This document shows positions 14,822 through 23,407 of a stretch of 64,000 nucleotides of DNA, in pieces (position 1 is the stretch's first letter; the number at the start of each line of letters is the position of its first letter). The DNA is from an uncultured Oscillospiraceae bacterium. Its GTDB lineage: Bacteria > Bacillota > Clostridia > Oscillospirales > Oscillospiraceae. Under the pieces are notes generated by a model. It searched no databases, had not been told where the DNA came from, and was given only the letters and a program-made list of their open reading frames with translations. The position numbers and the translations under genes are program-made. The stretch spans positions 1-64,000 of the forward strand of contig CAKTOF010000007.1 in assembly GCA_934589675.1 (NCBI GenBank). Direction: 5' to 3'.

Positions 14822-17800
14822 ATGGCAGACAAGCTTACCCTTACAAAAACGACCCGTTACCCGGACGGCGTGACCATCCCGGCCGGCGGACTGGAGATCC
14901 CGGAGGATTTTCTCGCAGTCATGACCGTAGACGGCGTCGCCACGCGCGTTCAGCCCGGCGCGTACACCGGAAACGTCGTCATCGAGCTGCTTGAAAAGGT
15001 CCCCGCACTCGGCAAGGTCGAGCTTCCGCCCTTTCATGGCAACGGCGGCCCGGAGCTCGTGCAGTACAAAAACCCGTACCGCTCCGCGCTCATGATCGAC
15101 ACGGACGGCGATGGCCGGCAGTTCATTGACAAGGCGCGCTCTGCCGAGACGGCCATCGTCGGCGCGGACATCACGGACGAGGCCATCCGCGGCGGCTCCA
15201 TCACGACGCATGACGACTGGTTCAACGGCATCACCGTGGCCGACGGCACCTACCGCATCGAGAACATGAAGCTCGACATGGAGGGTCGCGGCGGCGACGA
15301 CTTTGAGATGTTCGGCTGCGGCATCGCCGTCGGCGGCAACGCCAAGGTCGTCATTGACCATGTGGACATCCGCACGAAGGGCAACATCTCCACGGCCATC
15401 GACGTGGCAGAGAAATCCGACGTGCTCATTGAAAACTGCGACATCCGGACGCTCGGCGACGATAACCGCGAATACCGCGACAACACCATGACGCATGTGC
15501 CCTGGGTCATGGGTCTCAAGGGCACCGTCCGCTCCGTCAATTCCATCGGCAACACCGTCACGACGTTCTACAACACGAAGGCCGAGTCGAACGGCTGGGG
15601 CGTGTTCTCCACGGACGACGCGCACGACTTAAAGCACAACCTCGTCAACTCCCGAGGCTCCATCACAAAGGACGGACCCTACCAGTCCGGCTACGGCGCC
15701 TACGTCCTCGGTTCCGACACGAGCACCTTCCTCGGCACGGAGTTTGAAAACACGACCTACGGCCTCGTCTTTGCCGGCAGCGGCGCGGACGTCGTCATCG
15801 GCCCGAGCTCGAAGGAAAATCTCGACCGCCGCTTGGGCTCCGACAGCCTGCTCGCCGCCGAGACAAACGGCTTTGCCGATGTTGCGGAGAAAAACTCCGT
15901 GTTCCATTGCAACCGCAACGCCGCCATGTTCCACGGCTGCATGGAGGGCCCGAAGCCGAGCCGCCTCGAGGTCCAGACCGGCACCGAGCTTTCCACCGGC
16001 GGCGCGACGTTCGTCGTCAAATGTCAAGGCCGCACGATGCCCGACGGCAAAAAAGCCCTCGGCACCGCACCCGAGATCACGGTGACCGGCGCGAAGATCG
16101 AAAATAACGGCGTCCTGCTCCACTTCATGGAGTCCGACGACGCCGGCATGGGCGAGCACGGCTTTGATAAGCACTGGGCCGAGTACTATCTTGTCCCCGA
16201 GATCGACCCGAAGCCGTTCCCGAATCACGACCGCTGCCACTATCGCCTGACCGGCACGATGAATTGCTCGCTGCGCGACATGACCGTGTCCGGCGACATC
16301 TACAACACCGTGTGGAGAACGGCGCAGAACCTGAACGTCGAGCTCGACCGCGTCCGCTACTCCGGCGCGATCACGACCGGTGTGCAGTATCACAGAAATT
16401 TCAAGCCCGGCGAGAAGATCATGCTCGACAACCCGTTTGAGATCGGCAACGTCGGCGTGACGCCCGTCCCGGACTACTGCAACGGCCTGATCGTCACCAT
16501 GCGCCGCGGCGCGACGTGGTGCGTCACGGGCGCAAGCTACCTGTCCATGTTCGTCATGTTCCAGGACTCCGCCGTCACCGCCCCGGCGGGCAAGCGCGTC
16601 ATCATGACCGTCGACGGCGTCCGCAAGAACATCGTCCCGGGCATCTACCGCGGCGACATCCGCTTTGAGCTCATCGACGAGGTCCCGTTCATGGGCAAGT
16701 ACGAGGTGCAGAGCGACTTCGATCCGTCCGGCGTCAAGAAGGTCCACTACGAGCATCCGTATGAGTCCGCCCTGACGGTCGACGTCGACGAGGCGGGCAA
16801 AACGGTCGTCCTGCGTGAAAAGTCCGCGACGACGATGCTCACCGGCGCAACATTTGACGACAACGGCATCCGCGGCGGCCTCATCCGCAACGAGTGCCCG
16901 CGCGCGAACATCATCACCGTGCTCGACGGCGAATACCGCATCTCCGACCTGACCATCGAGTCCAATGCGCACGGCGCGGACGACTTCGAGGCCTACGGCG
17001 CGTCCATTGCAGTGGCCGGCAAGTCGAAGGTCGTCGTCGACAACGTGACGATCGACAATGTCGGCGCGGTCTGCACGGCCGTCGACGCCGTGGAAAAATC
17101 CGACGTGCTCGTCATGAACTCGCGCATCCGCACGAAGGGTCTTGATCCTGACACCTGCTGGGCTGACGCGATGACCGAGGTGCCCTGGGTGCTCGGCCTG
17201 AAGGGCTCCGTCCGCTCGACGAACGTCTGCGACGAGGCGCACGCGACCTATTATAACTGCGATATGGTCTCCAACGGCTGGGGCGTCCTCTCGACGGACG
17301 ACATCTCCGAGGGCGCCATGCACGACATCGTCAACACGCGCGCCGTCATTGAAAAAGACGGCATCTTCGACTCCGGCTACGTCGTCTACGTGCTCGGAAA
17401 GTCCCGCACGAAGATGTTCGGCGTCGAGATGACCTCGCCGGACTACCCCATCACGTTCGGCGGCAATACGCACGACATCTACATCGGCTCGAGCGTGAGG
17501 GAGAACCTCATCCGCTACCTTGGCACCGATTCCCTGCTCGCCCGCGAGACGAACGGCTACGCCGACATTGCGCCGCGCACGACGAAGCTCCACGGTGACT
17601 GCTATGCCCTCATGTGGCACCATGTCTGCACCGGCAAGGTCACGATCGAGGACGCCGAGCTGTCCGGCGACCGCTGCGTCTTCCTCATCAAGGCCATCGA
17701 GGGCAACATGTTCGGAAAGGTCATGCCGCCGTCGAGCCCGGAACTGGAGGTCCGCAGCTGCCATCTCACCTCCAAGGGCGGCGTGCTGCTGCACCTCATG

Positions 17801-18367
17801 GAAAACGACGACCCGGGCATGGGCATCAGCTGCCACGACCTGCACTGGGCCGACTCCTACACCGTCCCGGACACGACGCCGGTCTCGCTTCCCGACTGGA
17901 ACAGCGCCGACCCCGACGCGCAGAGCACCGTCCGCGTCCGCTTTGCAGACATGGACATGGCGGGCGACATCTACAACACGCGCTTCGGCTCCGGCCACAA
18001 CCTTGCGCTGACGCTGGAGAACGTCCGCTACGCCGGCGCGATCACGGCCGGCCGCCAGTTCCATCGGAACTACAAGCCGGGCGACAAGATCACGCCCGCC
18101 GAGGCGCGTGAGCTCGGCAACGTCGGCTGCCTGCCGGCTCCGGCCGCGTGCAACGGCGTCATCGTGACGCTCTCGGCCGGCGCGAGCTGGACTGTCACGT
18201 CCACGAGCTATCTCACAAGCCTGACGATCGAGGACGGCGCGTCCGTCTCCGCCGCGCCCGGCACAGATCTGGCCATGACCGTCGACGGCGTCGAGACGCC
18301 CGTCGCGCCCGGCAAGTACACTGGTGCCATCACGCTCAGCGTGAAAAAGCCCGCCATGCCGCTTTGA
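14822..18367 (+). CDS. Large duplicated right-handed beta-helix-like protein without signal peptide
   Basis: 1181 residues, strong CAGGAGGAAAG SD. The protein contains two successive homologous halves. A short module with the pattern MTVDGV-x4-PG-x-Y-x-G starts at residues 34, 595 and 1152, giving a period near 560. Between these lie two long repetitive beta regions with recurring short strands (for example KVVIDHVDIRT and KVVVDNVTIDN), as in right-handed parallel beta-helices. Paired landmarks include VPWVMGLKGTVRS with VPWVLGLKGSVRS and GDIYNT in both halves. No signal peptide, anchor or sortase motif is visible. The beta-helix region is clearly related to the secreted SLH protein at 28758-31379. 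Enzymatic activity is not evident; function is unknown. Confidence 0.75.
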   Translation: MADKLTLTKTTRYPDGVTIPAGGLEIPEDFLAVMTVDGVATRVQPGAYTGNVVIELLEKVPALGKVELPPFHGNGGPELVQYKNPYRSALMIDTDGDGRQFIDKARSAETAIVGADITDEAIRGGSITTHDDWFNGITVADGTYRIENMKLDMEGRGGDDFEMFGCGIAVGGNAKVVIDHVDIRTKGNISTAIDVAEKSDVLIENCDIRTLGDDNREYRDNTMTHVPWVMGLKGTVRSVNSIGNTVTTFYNTKAESNGWGVFSTDDAHDLKHNLVNSRGSITKDGPYQSGYGAYVLGSDTSTFLGTEFENTTYGLVFAGSGADVVIGPSSKENLDRRLGSDSLLAAETNGFADVAEKNSVFHCNRNAAMFHGCMEGPKPSRLEVQTGTELSTGGATFVVKCQGRTMPDGKKALGTAPEITVTGAKIENNGVLLHFMESDDAGMGEHGFDKHWAEYYLVPEIDPKPFPNHDRCHYRLTGTMNCSLRDMTVSGDIYNTVWRTAQNLNVELDRVRYSGAITTGVQYHRNFKPGEKIMLDNPFEIGNVGVTPVPDYCNGLIVTMRRGATWCVTGASYLSMFVMFQDSAVTAPAGKRVIMTVDGVRKNIVPGIYRGDIRFELIDEVPFMGKYEVQSDFDPSGVKKVHYEHPYESALTVDVDEAGKTVVLREKSATTMLTGATFDDNGIRGGLIRNECPRANIITVLDGEYRISDLTIESNAHGADDFEAYGASIAVAGKSKVVVDNVTIDNVGAVCTAVDAVEKSDVLVMNSRIRTKGLDPDTCWADAMTEVPWVLGLKGSVRSTNVCDEAHATYYNCDMVSNGWGVLSTDDISEGAMHDIVNTRAVIEKDGIFDSGYVVYVLGKSRTKMFGVEMTSPDYPITFGGNTHDIYIGSSVRENLIRYLGTDSLLARETNGYADIAPRTTKLHGDCYALMWHHVCTGKVTIEDAELSGDRCVFLIKAIEGNMFGKVMPPSSPELEVRSCHLTSKGGVLLHLMENDDPGMGISCHDLHWADSYTVPDTTPVSLPDWNSADPDAQSTVRVRFADMDMAGDIYNTRFGSGHNLALTLENVRYAGAITAGRQFHRNYKPGDKITPAEARELGNVGCLPAPAACNGVIVTLSAGASWTVTSTSYLTSLTIEDGASVSAAPGTDLAMTVDGVETPVAPGKYTGAITLSVKKPAMPL

Positions 18368-18394
18368 ACCTGAGCCCGCGCTCTGCTTGACCAC

Positions 18395-18424
18395 GGCCGC
18401 CGGGGCCTGCCCCGGCGGCCTGTT
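18395..18424 (+). terminator. Terminator-like hairpin after the beta-helix gene
   Basis: Perfect 12-bp GC-only stem (18395-18406 with 18409-18420), loop CT, followed by TGTTT. The T tract is weak. Confidence 0.65.
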
Positions 18425-18481
18425 TCCCCGCTATATTCTAAGCACGCACAATGTCACGGAGTGGACAAAAGGAGTGAGCCT

Positions 18482-19732
18482 ATGCAAAACCACGCGCAGA
18501 CGCTGGATCTCACGCGCGTCCGGCTCTGGAACAAGTACTTTCTGATGCTGATGATCATCGGCTTCTTTTCCTCGCTCTGCAACCAGTTTTTCAACCCGAC
18601 CCTCCCGCTGCACGTCAAGGATCTCGGCGGCACGGAGACGGTCGTCGGCCTGCTCGGCACGTCGTTCACGCTCGGCTCGGCCGTGTTCCGCGTCATCGGC
18701 GGAAAGTCGTGCGATAAGCGCGGCCGGATGCGCACGGCGCTCATCGGCCTTGTGATCTTTACGGTCGCGTCGGCGCTGTTTCTCGTTGTGGAGAACATCT
18801 ACGGCATTTTGCTTCTGCGCGTGCTTCAAGGCACGGGCTTCGGCCTGAGCTCGACGTCGATCACGGCGTCGGTCGCCGACATTCTGCCCAATGACCGCCT
18901 CGCCTCCGGCATCGGCTATTACGGGCTGAACAACTCGCTCTCGCAGACGATCGGGCCGAGCTGCGCCGTCGGGCTTTATTATACCGACTGGGGCTTTCCG
19001 GCCGTCGCCGCCGTCGCGACGTGCTCGCTGGCGCTCTCGGCGCTGCTCACGATCCCCTGCCGCTTCGAGCGCGACGAGCCGTTCCTTTCCGCCATCGCCG
19101 CCACGCGGCCGCAGACGCAAGACGACAAGCCGGACGACACGGTCTACACCGGCATCTGGCGCTATTTTGAAAAAACCGCCATCCCCTGCGGCGCGGTCAT
19201 GCTGTTTGCGTGCCTTGCCTCGGGCGTCATCACGGGCTTCGCCGTGCTCTACGCCAAGGCCGAGGCCATCGCCGTGGAAAACGCCGGTCTTTTCTTCACG
19301 CTCTCGGCCATCGGCGTCGTCGTCTCGCGGCTCGGCACGGGCAGGATCATGAAAAAGTACGGCACGCTCGCCGCGCTGCTCATCTCGTTCGTGTGCAGCA
19401 TCGCGGGCTTCGCGCTGCTCATCGCTGCGCGGCAGATCCACGTCCTCTTCTTCATCTCCGGCGCGTTCAACGGCCTTGCCACGGGGCTTTACCACCCCGC
19501 GCTCAACACCGAGGCCATGTACCGCGCCCCGGCCTCCCGCCGCGGCGCGGCCAGCGCGACGTTCCAGGTTCCGACCGAGCTTGGCTTCGCCCTCTCGTCG
19601 CTCATCGCCGGCATCATCATCCAGCACGCCGGCTACACGGCAAACTGGGCTGTCTGCATCGCCTACAACATCGTCGGCATCGCGCTCTCGCTGCTGTTTT
19701 TCCGCAAAAGGGCCAATCCCGCACAAACATAA
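18482..19732 (+). CDS. MFS transporter (DHA-type)
   Basis: 416-residue twelve-helix major facilitator. The start at 18482 has AAAGGAGTG upstream. Motif A-like sequence appears after TM2 as GGKSCDKRGRMRTA, and RVLQGTGFGLSSTS in TM4 resembles the drug-antiporter type. A central charged loop (about 206-226) separates the two six-helix halves. The second half includes GVVVSRLGTGRIMKKYG, a second motif A. The substrate cannot be deduced; small-molecule or drug efflux is the most likely class. It is monocistronic, ending in a bidirectional terminator shared with ruvX. Confidence 0.88.
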   Translation: MQNHAQTLDLTRVRLWNKYFLMLMIIGFFSSLCNQFFNPTLPLHVKDLGGTETVVGLLGTSFTLGSAVFRVIGGKSCDKRGRMRTALIGLVIFTVASALFLVVENIYGILLLRVLQGTGFGLSSTSITASVADILPNDRLASGIGYYGLNNSLSQTIGPSCAVGLYYTDWGFPAVAAVATCSLALSALLTIPCRFERDEPFLSAIAATRPQTQDDKPDDTVYTGIWRYFEKTAIPCGAVMLFACLASGVITGFAVLYAKAEAIAVENAGLFFTLSAIGVVVSRLGTGRIMKKYGTLAALLISFVCSIAGFALLIAARQIHVLFFISGAFNGLATGLYHPALNTEAMYRAPASRRGAASATFQVPTELGFALSSLIAGIIIQHAGYTANWAVCIAYNIVGIALSLLFFRKRANPAQT

Positions 19733-19766
19733 AAAAAGAGCCGGACGCGCGTCCGGCTCTTTTTTA
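19732..19766. terminator. Bidirectional terminator between MFS gene and ruvX
   Basis: AAAAAAAGAGCCGGAC-gcgc-GTCCGGCTCTTTTTT serves the converging MFS (plus) and ruvX (minus) genes. The ruvX stop codon lies at its edge. Confidence 0.93.
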
Positions 19767-20195
19767 TCTTGCATCTGATTGTTCCAGCCTCAGCTTGCCC
19801 AGATACCCCTCCAAAATCAGTCCCGCGGCGACGGCGTCGACCGTCTGGCGGTGTTTTTTCGTCTTTTTGCCGTTGGCGGACAAGATGGCGTGCGCCTCGA
19901 CGGTGGTGCGGCGCTCGTCCCACATGACGGGCTCGGTTCCCGTCAGCTCGGCGAGCCTTGCGGCAAACGCGCGGCAGAGCTCGGCGCGGGGGCCCTCGGA
20001 GCCGTCCATATTGCGCGGCAGCCCGACGACGAGGCGCTCTGCGCCGGACTCGCGGTAGAGCCGCGCGACCTCCTGCGCCGCCTTTTCCCGGTCCCACGTC
20101 TGCACGACCTCCGACCGGCCGACGATGAGGCCGCCCGCGTCCGAAATGGCCACGCCCGTGCGCGCGTCGCCGTAGTCGATCGCCATAACTTTCAT
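19764..20195 (-). CDS. ruvX: Holliday junction resolvase-like / pre-16S rRNA nuclease YqgF
   Basis: RNase H-fold nuclease that matures the 5' end of 16S rRNA and may act on Holliday junctions. The N terminus MKVMAIDYGDARTGVA carries the catalytic Asp. LVVGLPRNMDGSEGPRA is the second conserved motif and VMWDERRTTVEA holds the third acidic site, followed by KKTKKHRQTVDAVAA. Length is 143 residues, typical of the family. The ATG at 20195 follows GGGAGGAAAC; the same frame continues upstream without SD. Confidence 0.95.
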   Translation of the reverse strand: MKVMAIDYGDARTGVAISDAGGLIVGRSEVVQTWDREKAAQEVARLYRESGAERLVVGLPRNMDGSEGPRAELCRAFAARLAELTGTEPVMWDERRTTVEAHAILSANGKKTKKHRQTVDAVAAGLILEGYLGKLRLEQSDAR

Positions 20196-20227
20196 GTCTG
20201 TTTCCTCCCGGAATTCTCTTTTCAGAC

Positions 20228-20257
20228 ATGATAGCACATACAAGCAGAAAAATCCAA
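20228..20257 (-). promoter_or_regulatory. Promoter of ruvX
   Basis: Minus-strand -35 TTGGAT (20252-20257), 18-bp spacer, -10 TATCAT (20228-20233) with an upstream TGC extension. Confidence 0.7.
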
Positions 20258-20266
20258 AAAAAGTTG

Positions 20267-20295
20267 TTGACCACCTGTTTTTCCTGTGGTAGAAT
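20267..20295 (+). promoter_or_regulatory. Promoter of the rpmG-secE-nusG-rplKA operon
   Basis: -35 TTGACC (20267-20272), 17-bp spacer, -10 TAGAAT (20290-20295). A leader of about 150 nt follows before rpmG. Confidence 0.85.
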
Positions 20296-20314
20296 AGCTT
20301 TACCTGTGAAAATC

Positions 20315-20338
20315 GGGCAATTTGTGTTGCCCTTTTTT
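20315..20338 (+). terminator. Candidate leader attenuator upstream of rpmG
   Basis: GGGCAA-tttgtg-TTGCCC followed by six T residues, located about 12-36 nt into the transcript. It has terminator form but only a 6-bp stem, so it may act as a weak early attenuator. Confidence 0.5.
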
Positions 20339-20450
20339 CAGCTCCGGACGCCGTTCGTAGTTTCGGCGCTTCGAAAAATTTCTCTTCGCCGGGGTGATAC
20401 AGGGAGGCACGGACTCTCAACTGTCCGAATTTTATAAGGAGGTGCCGATC

Positions 20451-20600
20451 ATGCGCGTAAAGATCACTCTGAGATGCAGCGAGTGCAAGCACAGAAACTA
20501 CAACACCGTGAAAAACAAGAAGAACGACCCTGACCGTCTCGAGATGAAGAAGTACTGCCCGTTCTGCCGGAAGCATACTGTCCACAACGAGACGAAGTAA
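20451..20600 (+). CDS. rpmG: 50S ribosomal protein L33
   Basis: 49 residues: MRVKITLRCSECKHRNYNT, then KKYCPFCRKHTVHNETK. It is the zinc-binding form (two CxxC pairs, SECKH preceded by RC, and CPFC). The perfect SD AAGGAGGTG is 7 nt from the ATG. The frame is open upstream but without SD. It is the first gene of the rpmG-secE-nusG cluster; the tRNA-Trp often seen next to it in Firmicutes is not present. Confidence 0.97.
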   Translation: MRVKITLRCSECKHRNYNTVKNKKNDPDRLEMKKYCPFCRKHTVHNETK

Positions 20601-20641
20601 CAGCATCGGGCTTGTCCCCATGCGGAAAGGGTGAATGACAC

Positions 20642-20878
20642 ATGGCAGAAGCCAACAAGAAGCCGAATGTGTTCGTGCGCGCCGGCCAGCGGATCAAGCG
20701 CTGGTTCCGCGAGATGCGCAGCGAGCTCAAAAAGGTCGTCTGGCCGACGAAGAGCCAGATGGTCAACAACGTCATCATCGTGCTCATTTGCTGCCTGGTC
20801 GTCGGCCTCTTCATCTGGGTGTTCGACGCCGTCGCCAACCTGTTTGTTCAGGGCATCATTACCCTGTGCAAGGGTTAA
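20642..20878 (+). CDS. secE: Preprotein translocase subunit SecE
   Basis: 78 residues with the SecE signature WFREMRSELKKVVWPTKSQ followed by a single membrane helix (about 44-66). It clamps SecY in the Sec translocon. It begins 41 nt after rpmG, with GGAAAGGGTGAATG upstream. Length is typical of Gram-positive SecE. Confidence 0.97.
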   Translation: MAEANKKPNVFVRAGQRIKRWFREMRSELKKVVWPTKSQMVNNVIIVLICCLVVGLFIWVFDAVANLFVQGIITLCKG

Positions 20879-20889
20879 GGTGACCTGCA

Positions 20890-21423
20890 ATGGCTGAGGA
20901 AGCAAAATGGTACGTGGTCCACACGTATTCCGGCTACGAGAATACCGTGAAGGCCTCCATTGAGAAAAACGTTCAGACCCGTCATCTCGAAGATCTGATC
21001 CACGCCGTCTCCATCCCGCTCGAAACGGTCACCGAAGTCACGGACAACGGCCCGAAAACGTACGAGCGCAAAGTCTTCCCGGGCTACATCCTCGTGAAGA
21101 TGGTCATGACGGATGAGAGCTGGTATATCATCAAGAATGTCCGCGGCGTGACCGGCTTTGTCGGTTCCGGCACGAAGCCGACGCCGCTGACCGAGGACGA
21201 AGTCCTCCAGCTCGGTGTGGAAAAGCGCGAGATCGTTGTCGATTACGGCGTTGGAGACAGCGTCAAGATCAACGACGGCCCGCTCACGTCGTTCATCGGC
21301 GTGGTCGACACGCTTGAGGTCGACAAGAACAAGGTCCGCGTCATCGTCTCGATGTTCGGACGCGAAACGCCGGTCGAGCTGGAGCTTGACCAGGTGGAAC
21401 CCATTACCCTGGCTGCACAGTAA
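20890..21423 (+). CDS. nusG: Transcription termination/antitermination factor NusG
   Basis: 177 residues. The NGN domain begins WYVVHTYSGYENTVKASIEK and contains FPGYILVKMVM and VRGVTGFVG. The C-terminal KOW domain reads GDSVKINDGPLTSFIGVVD and closes with VSMFGRETPVELELDQVE. It binds RNA polymerase and couples it to pausing or termination. It starts 11 nt downstream of secE, preceded by AAGGTGACCTGCA. Confidence 0.98.
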   Translation: MAEEAKWYVVHTYSGYENTVKASIEKNVQTRHLEDLIHAVSIPLETVTEVTDNGPKTYERKVFPGYILVKMVMTDESWYIIKNVRGVTGFVGSGTKPTPLTEDEVLQLGVEKREIVVDYGVGDSVKINDGPLTSFIGVVDTLEVDKNKVRVIVSMFGRETPVELELDQVEPITLAAQ

Positions 21424-21504
21424 CCGTTTCTTCGGTTGGATAGTGGGAGGAACGCATCAAGCGCTCCGCAATTTTACCACATTAATTCAGGAGGTGCTGT
21501 TATT

Positions 21505-21930
21505 ATGGCACAGAAAGTTACAGGCTATATCAAGCTGCAGATCGACGCAGCGAAAGCAACCGCTTCTCCCCCGGTCGGCCCGGCGCTCGGCCAGCACGGC
21601 GTCAACATCGCCCAGTTCATCAAGGAGTTCAACGAGCGCACGAAGGAGCAGGCCGGCTTCAAGATCCCGGTCGTCATCACCGTCTACGCCGACCGCAGCT
21701 TCACCTTCGTCACCAAGACTCCCCCGACCCCGACTCTGGTCCTCAAGGCTCTGAACATCGGCAAGGGCTCCGGCGTCCCGAACAAGGATAAGGTCGCCAC
21801 AATTACCCGCGCGCAGGTCGAAGAGATCGCCAAGACGAAGCTCCCCGATCTCAACTGCGTCTCCCTCGAATCCGCGATCAGCCAGGTTGCCGGCACGTGC
21901 CGCAGCATGGGCATCGTGGTCACGGACTGA
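21505..21930 (+). CDS. rplK: 50S ribosomal protein L11
   Basis: 141 residues. The N-terminal domain motif KLQIDAAKATASPPVGPALGQHGVNI and the RNA-binding C-terminal domain with GSGVPNKDKV are diagnostic. The start at 21505 follows the SD CAGGAGGTGC; an in-frame ATG 69 nt upstream is rejected. L11 forms the GTPase-associated centre with 23S rRNA. Confidence 0.98.
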   Translation: MAQKVTGYIKLQIDAAKATASPPVGPALGQHGVNIAQFIKEFNERTKEQAGFKIPVVITVYADRSFTFVTKTPPTPTLVLKALNIGKGSGVPNKDKVATITRAQVEEIAKTKLPDLNCVSLESAISQVAGTCRSMGIVVTD

Positions 21931-21948
21931 GTAAGGAGGTAAGATAGA

Positions 21949-22638
21949 ATGTTCAGAGGTAAAAAATACGTTGACAGCGCCAAGACCATCGACCGCAGCG
22001 TGCAGTACGAGGTCGCCGATGCGCTTGATCTCGTCTGCAAGGGCGCCAAGGCCAAATTCGACGAGACCGTCGAGATCCACATCAAGCTCGGTGTCGATTC
22101 CCGCCACGCCGACCAGCAGGTCCGCGGCGCCATCGTCCTGCCGAACGGCACGGGCAAGAACGTCCGCGTCCTCGTCTTCTGCAAGGAAGACAAGATCGAG
22201 GGCGCCCTCGCGGCCGGCGCCGAGTACGCCGGCGGCCAGGAGCTCGTCGAGCGCATCACCAAAGAGAACTGGTTCGACTTCGACGTCGTCATCGCGTCCC
22301 CGGACATGATGGGCGTTGTCGGCCGTCTCGGTAAAGTCCTCGGCCCGAAGGGCCTCATGCCGAGCCCGAAGGCCGGCACGGTCACGCCGGACATCGTCAA
22401 GGCCGTCACCGAGGCGAAAGCCGGTAAGATCGAGTACCGTCTCGACAAGACGAACATCATCCACTGCCCGATCGGCAAGGTCTCCTTCGGCGTGGAGAAG
22501 CTCCAGCAGAACTTCGACGCGCTTGTCGGCGCCGTCGTCCGCGCCAAGCCGTCAGCCGCCAAGGGCCAGTATATCCGCTCCTGCGTCCTGGCCTCCACCA
22601 TGGGCCCCGGCGTCAAGGTTTCCACTTCGAAATATTAA
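21949..22638 (+). CDS. rplA: 50S ribosomal protein L1
   Basis: 229 residues with the L1 landmarks FDETVEIHIKLGVDSRHADQ, VLPNGTGK, LGKVLGPKGLMPSPKAGT and AKPSAAKGQYI. It binds the L1 stalk of 23S rRNA and, in many bacteria, represses its own operon. The SD TAAGGAGGTAAG is 7 nt before the ATG, and only 18 nt separate it from rplK. Confidence 0.98.
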   Translation: MFRGKKYVDSAKTIDRSVQYEVADALDLVCKGAKAKFDETVEIHIKLGVDSRHADQQVRGAIVLPNGTGKNVRVLVFCKEDKIEGALAAGAEYAGGQELVERITKENWFDFDVVIASPDMMGVVGRLGKVLGPKGLMPSPKAGTVTPDIVKAVTEAKAGKIEYRLDKTNIIHCPIGKVSFGVEKLQQNFDALVGAVVRAKPSAAKGQYIRSCVLASTMGPGVKVSTSKY

Positions 22639-22646
22639 GTTTTATA

Positions 22647-22675
22647 TTGACAACTGCCCCGCAGTTTGTTAATAT
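22647..22675 (+). promoter_or_regulatory. Promoter of rplJ-rplL
   Basis: Consensus -35 TTGACA (22647-22652), 17-bp spacer, -10 TAATAT (22670-22675), starting 9 nt after the rplA stop. rplJL therefore form their own transcription unit. Confidence 0.92.
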
Positions 22676-22681
22676 TACTCT

Positions 22682-22805
22682 TGCGCTGCCGGAGACAGCA
22701 GGAGGCGTTACGCCGTAACGGGATCTTCCCTTCCTGCCGAGGTGAAGCACTGAAAACATTGGTTTTTCTGTGTCCTCACGCCCCGTGGCGCGAGGACACT
22801 TTTTC
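22682..22805 (+). promoter_or_regulatory. L10 (rplJ) leader with attenuator
   Basis: The leader carries the L10-leader hallmark: CTGCCGGAGACAGCAGGAGG, then TTCCTGCCGAGGTGA, the kink-turn-type element bound by the L10-L12 complex. A terminator hairpin follows: GTGTCCTC (22770) with GAGGACAC (22792) and TTTTT. Binding of excess L10 would stabilise the terminator and shut off rplJL. Confidence 0.9.
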
Positions 22806-22824
22806 TTTGTGAGGTGAAACATTC

Positions 22825-23373
22825 ATGCCCAACGCAACCGTACTGGAAAGCAAAAAGGCCACCGTCGCCGCGCTTGTGGAGAAGCTGCAGAATGCAACGG
22901 CCGCTGTTTTCGTCGACTACAAAGGCATCACCGTCGCGGAGGACAATGCGCTGCGCGCGCAGTTCCGTGAGGCCGGTGTTGACTACTCCGTCGTCAAGAA
23001 CACGCTGACCCGCTTCGCCGCCAACCAGATCGGCTACTCCGATTTCGACGAAGTCCTCAACGGCACGACTGCCCTTGCCTGCACGACCGGCGACCCGATC
23101 GCCCCGGCCCGCATCGTCAGCCAGTTTGCCAAGAAGAACCACGACGTCCTGTCCATCAAGGGCGGCATGGTCGAGGGTACCGTTCTGTCCGTTGACCAGC
23201 TCAACGCCTTCGGCGAGCTGCCCAGCAAGGACGCCCTCATCGCTCAGGTGCTCGGCACCCTTCTTGCGCCGATCTCCTCCTTCGCGTTTGTCATCAAGCA
23301 GATCGCAGAGAAGGACGGCGAGGTCGCCGCTCCGGCCGCGGAGGAGGCTCCGGCCGAGACCCCCGCAGAATAA
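22825..23373 (+). CDS. rplJ: 50S ribosomal protein L10
   Basis: 182 residues. ATAAVFVDYKGITVAEDNALRAQ in the rRNA-binding domain and YSVVKNTL are diagnostic. The C-terminal helix that recruits L7/L12 dimers contains LAPISSFAFVIKQIAEK and is followed by a low-complexity Ala/Pro/Glu tail. The SD GTGAGGTGA lies before the ATG. It is under the L10 leader attenuator. Confidence 0.97.
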   Translation: MPNATVLESKKATVAALVEKLQNATAAVFVDYKGITVAEDNALRAQFREAGVDYSVVKNTLTRFAANQIGYSDFDEVLNGTTALACTTGDPIAPARIVSQFAKKNHDVLSIKGGMVEGTVLSVDQLNAFGELPSKDALIAQVLGTLLAPISSFAFVIKQIAEKDGEVAAPAAEEAPAETPAE

Positions 23374-23407
23374 TTCTACTCAACATTTTTTCAGGAGGTA
23401 ATTTACT

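Noticed and set aside
15629..18394. Long antisense open frame (921 codons) across the beta-helix gene
   Set aside because: The plus-strand frame has a strong SD, clear internal repeats and homology to the SLH protein. The antisense product is Arg/Asp/His-rich low-complexity, as produced by GC-skewed codons on the other strand.
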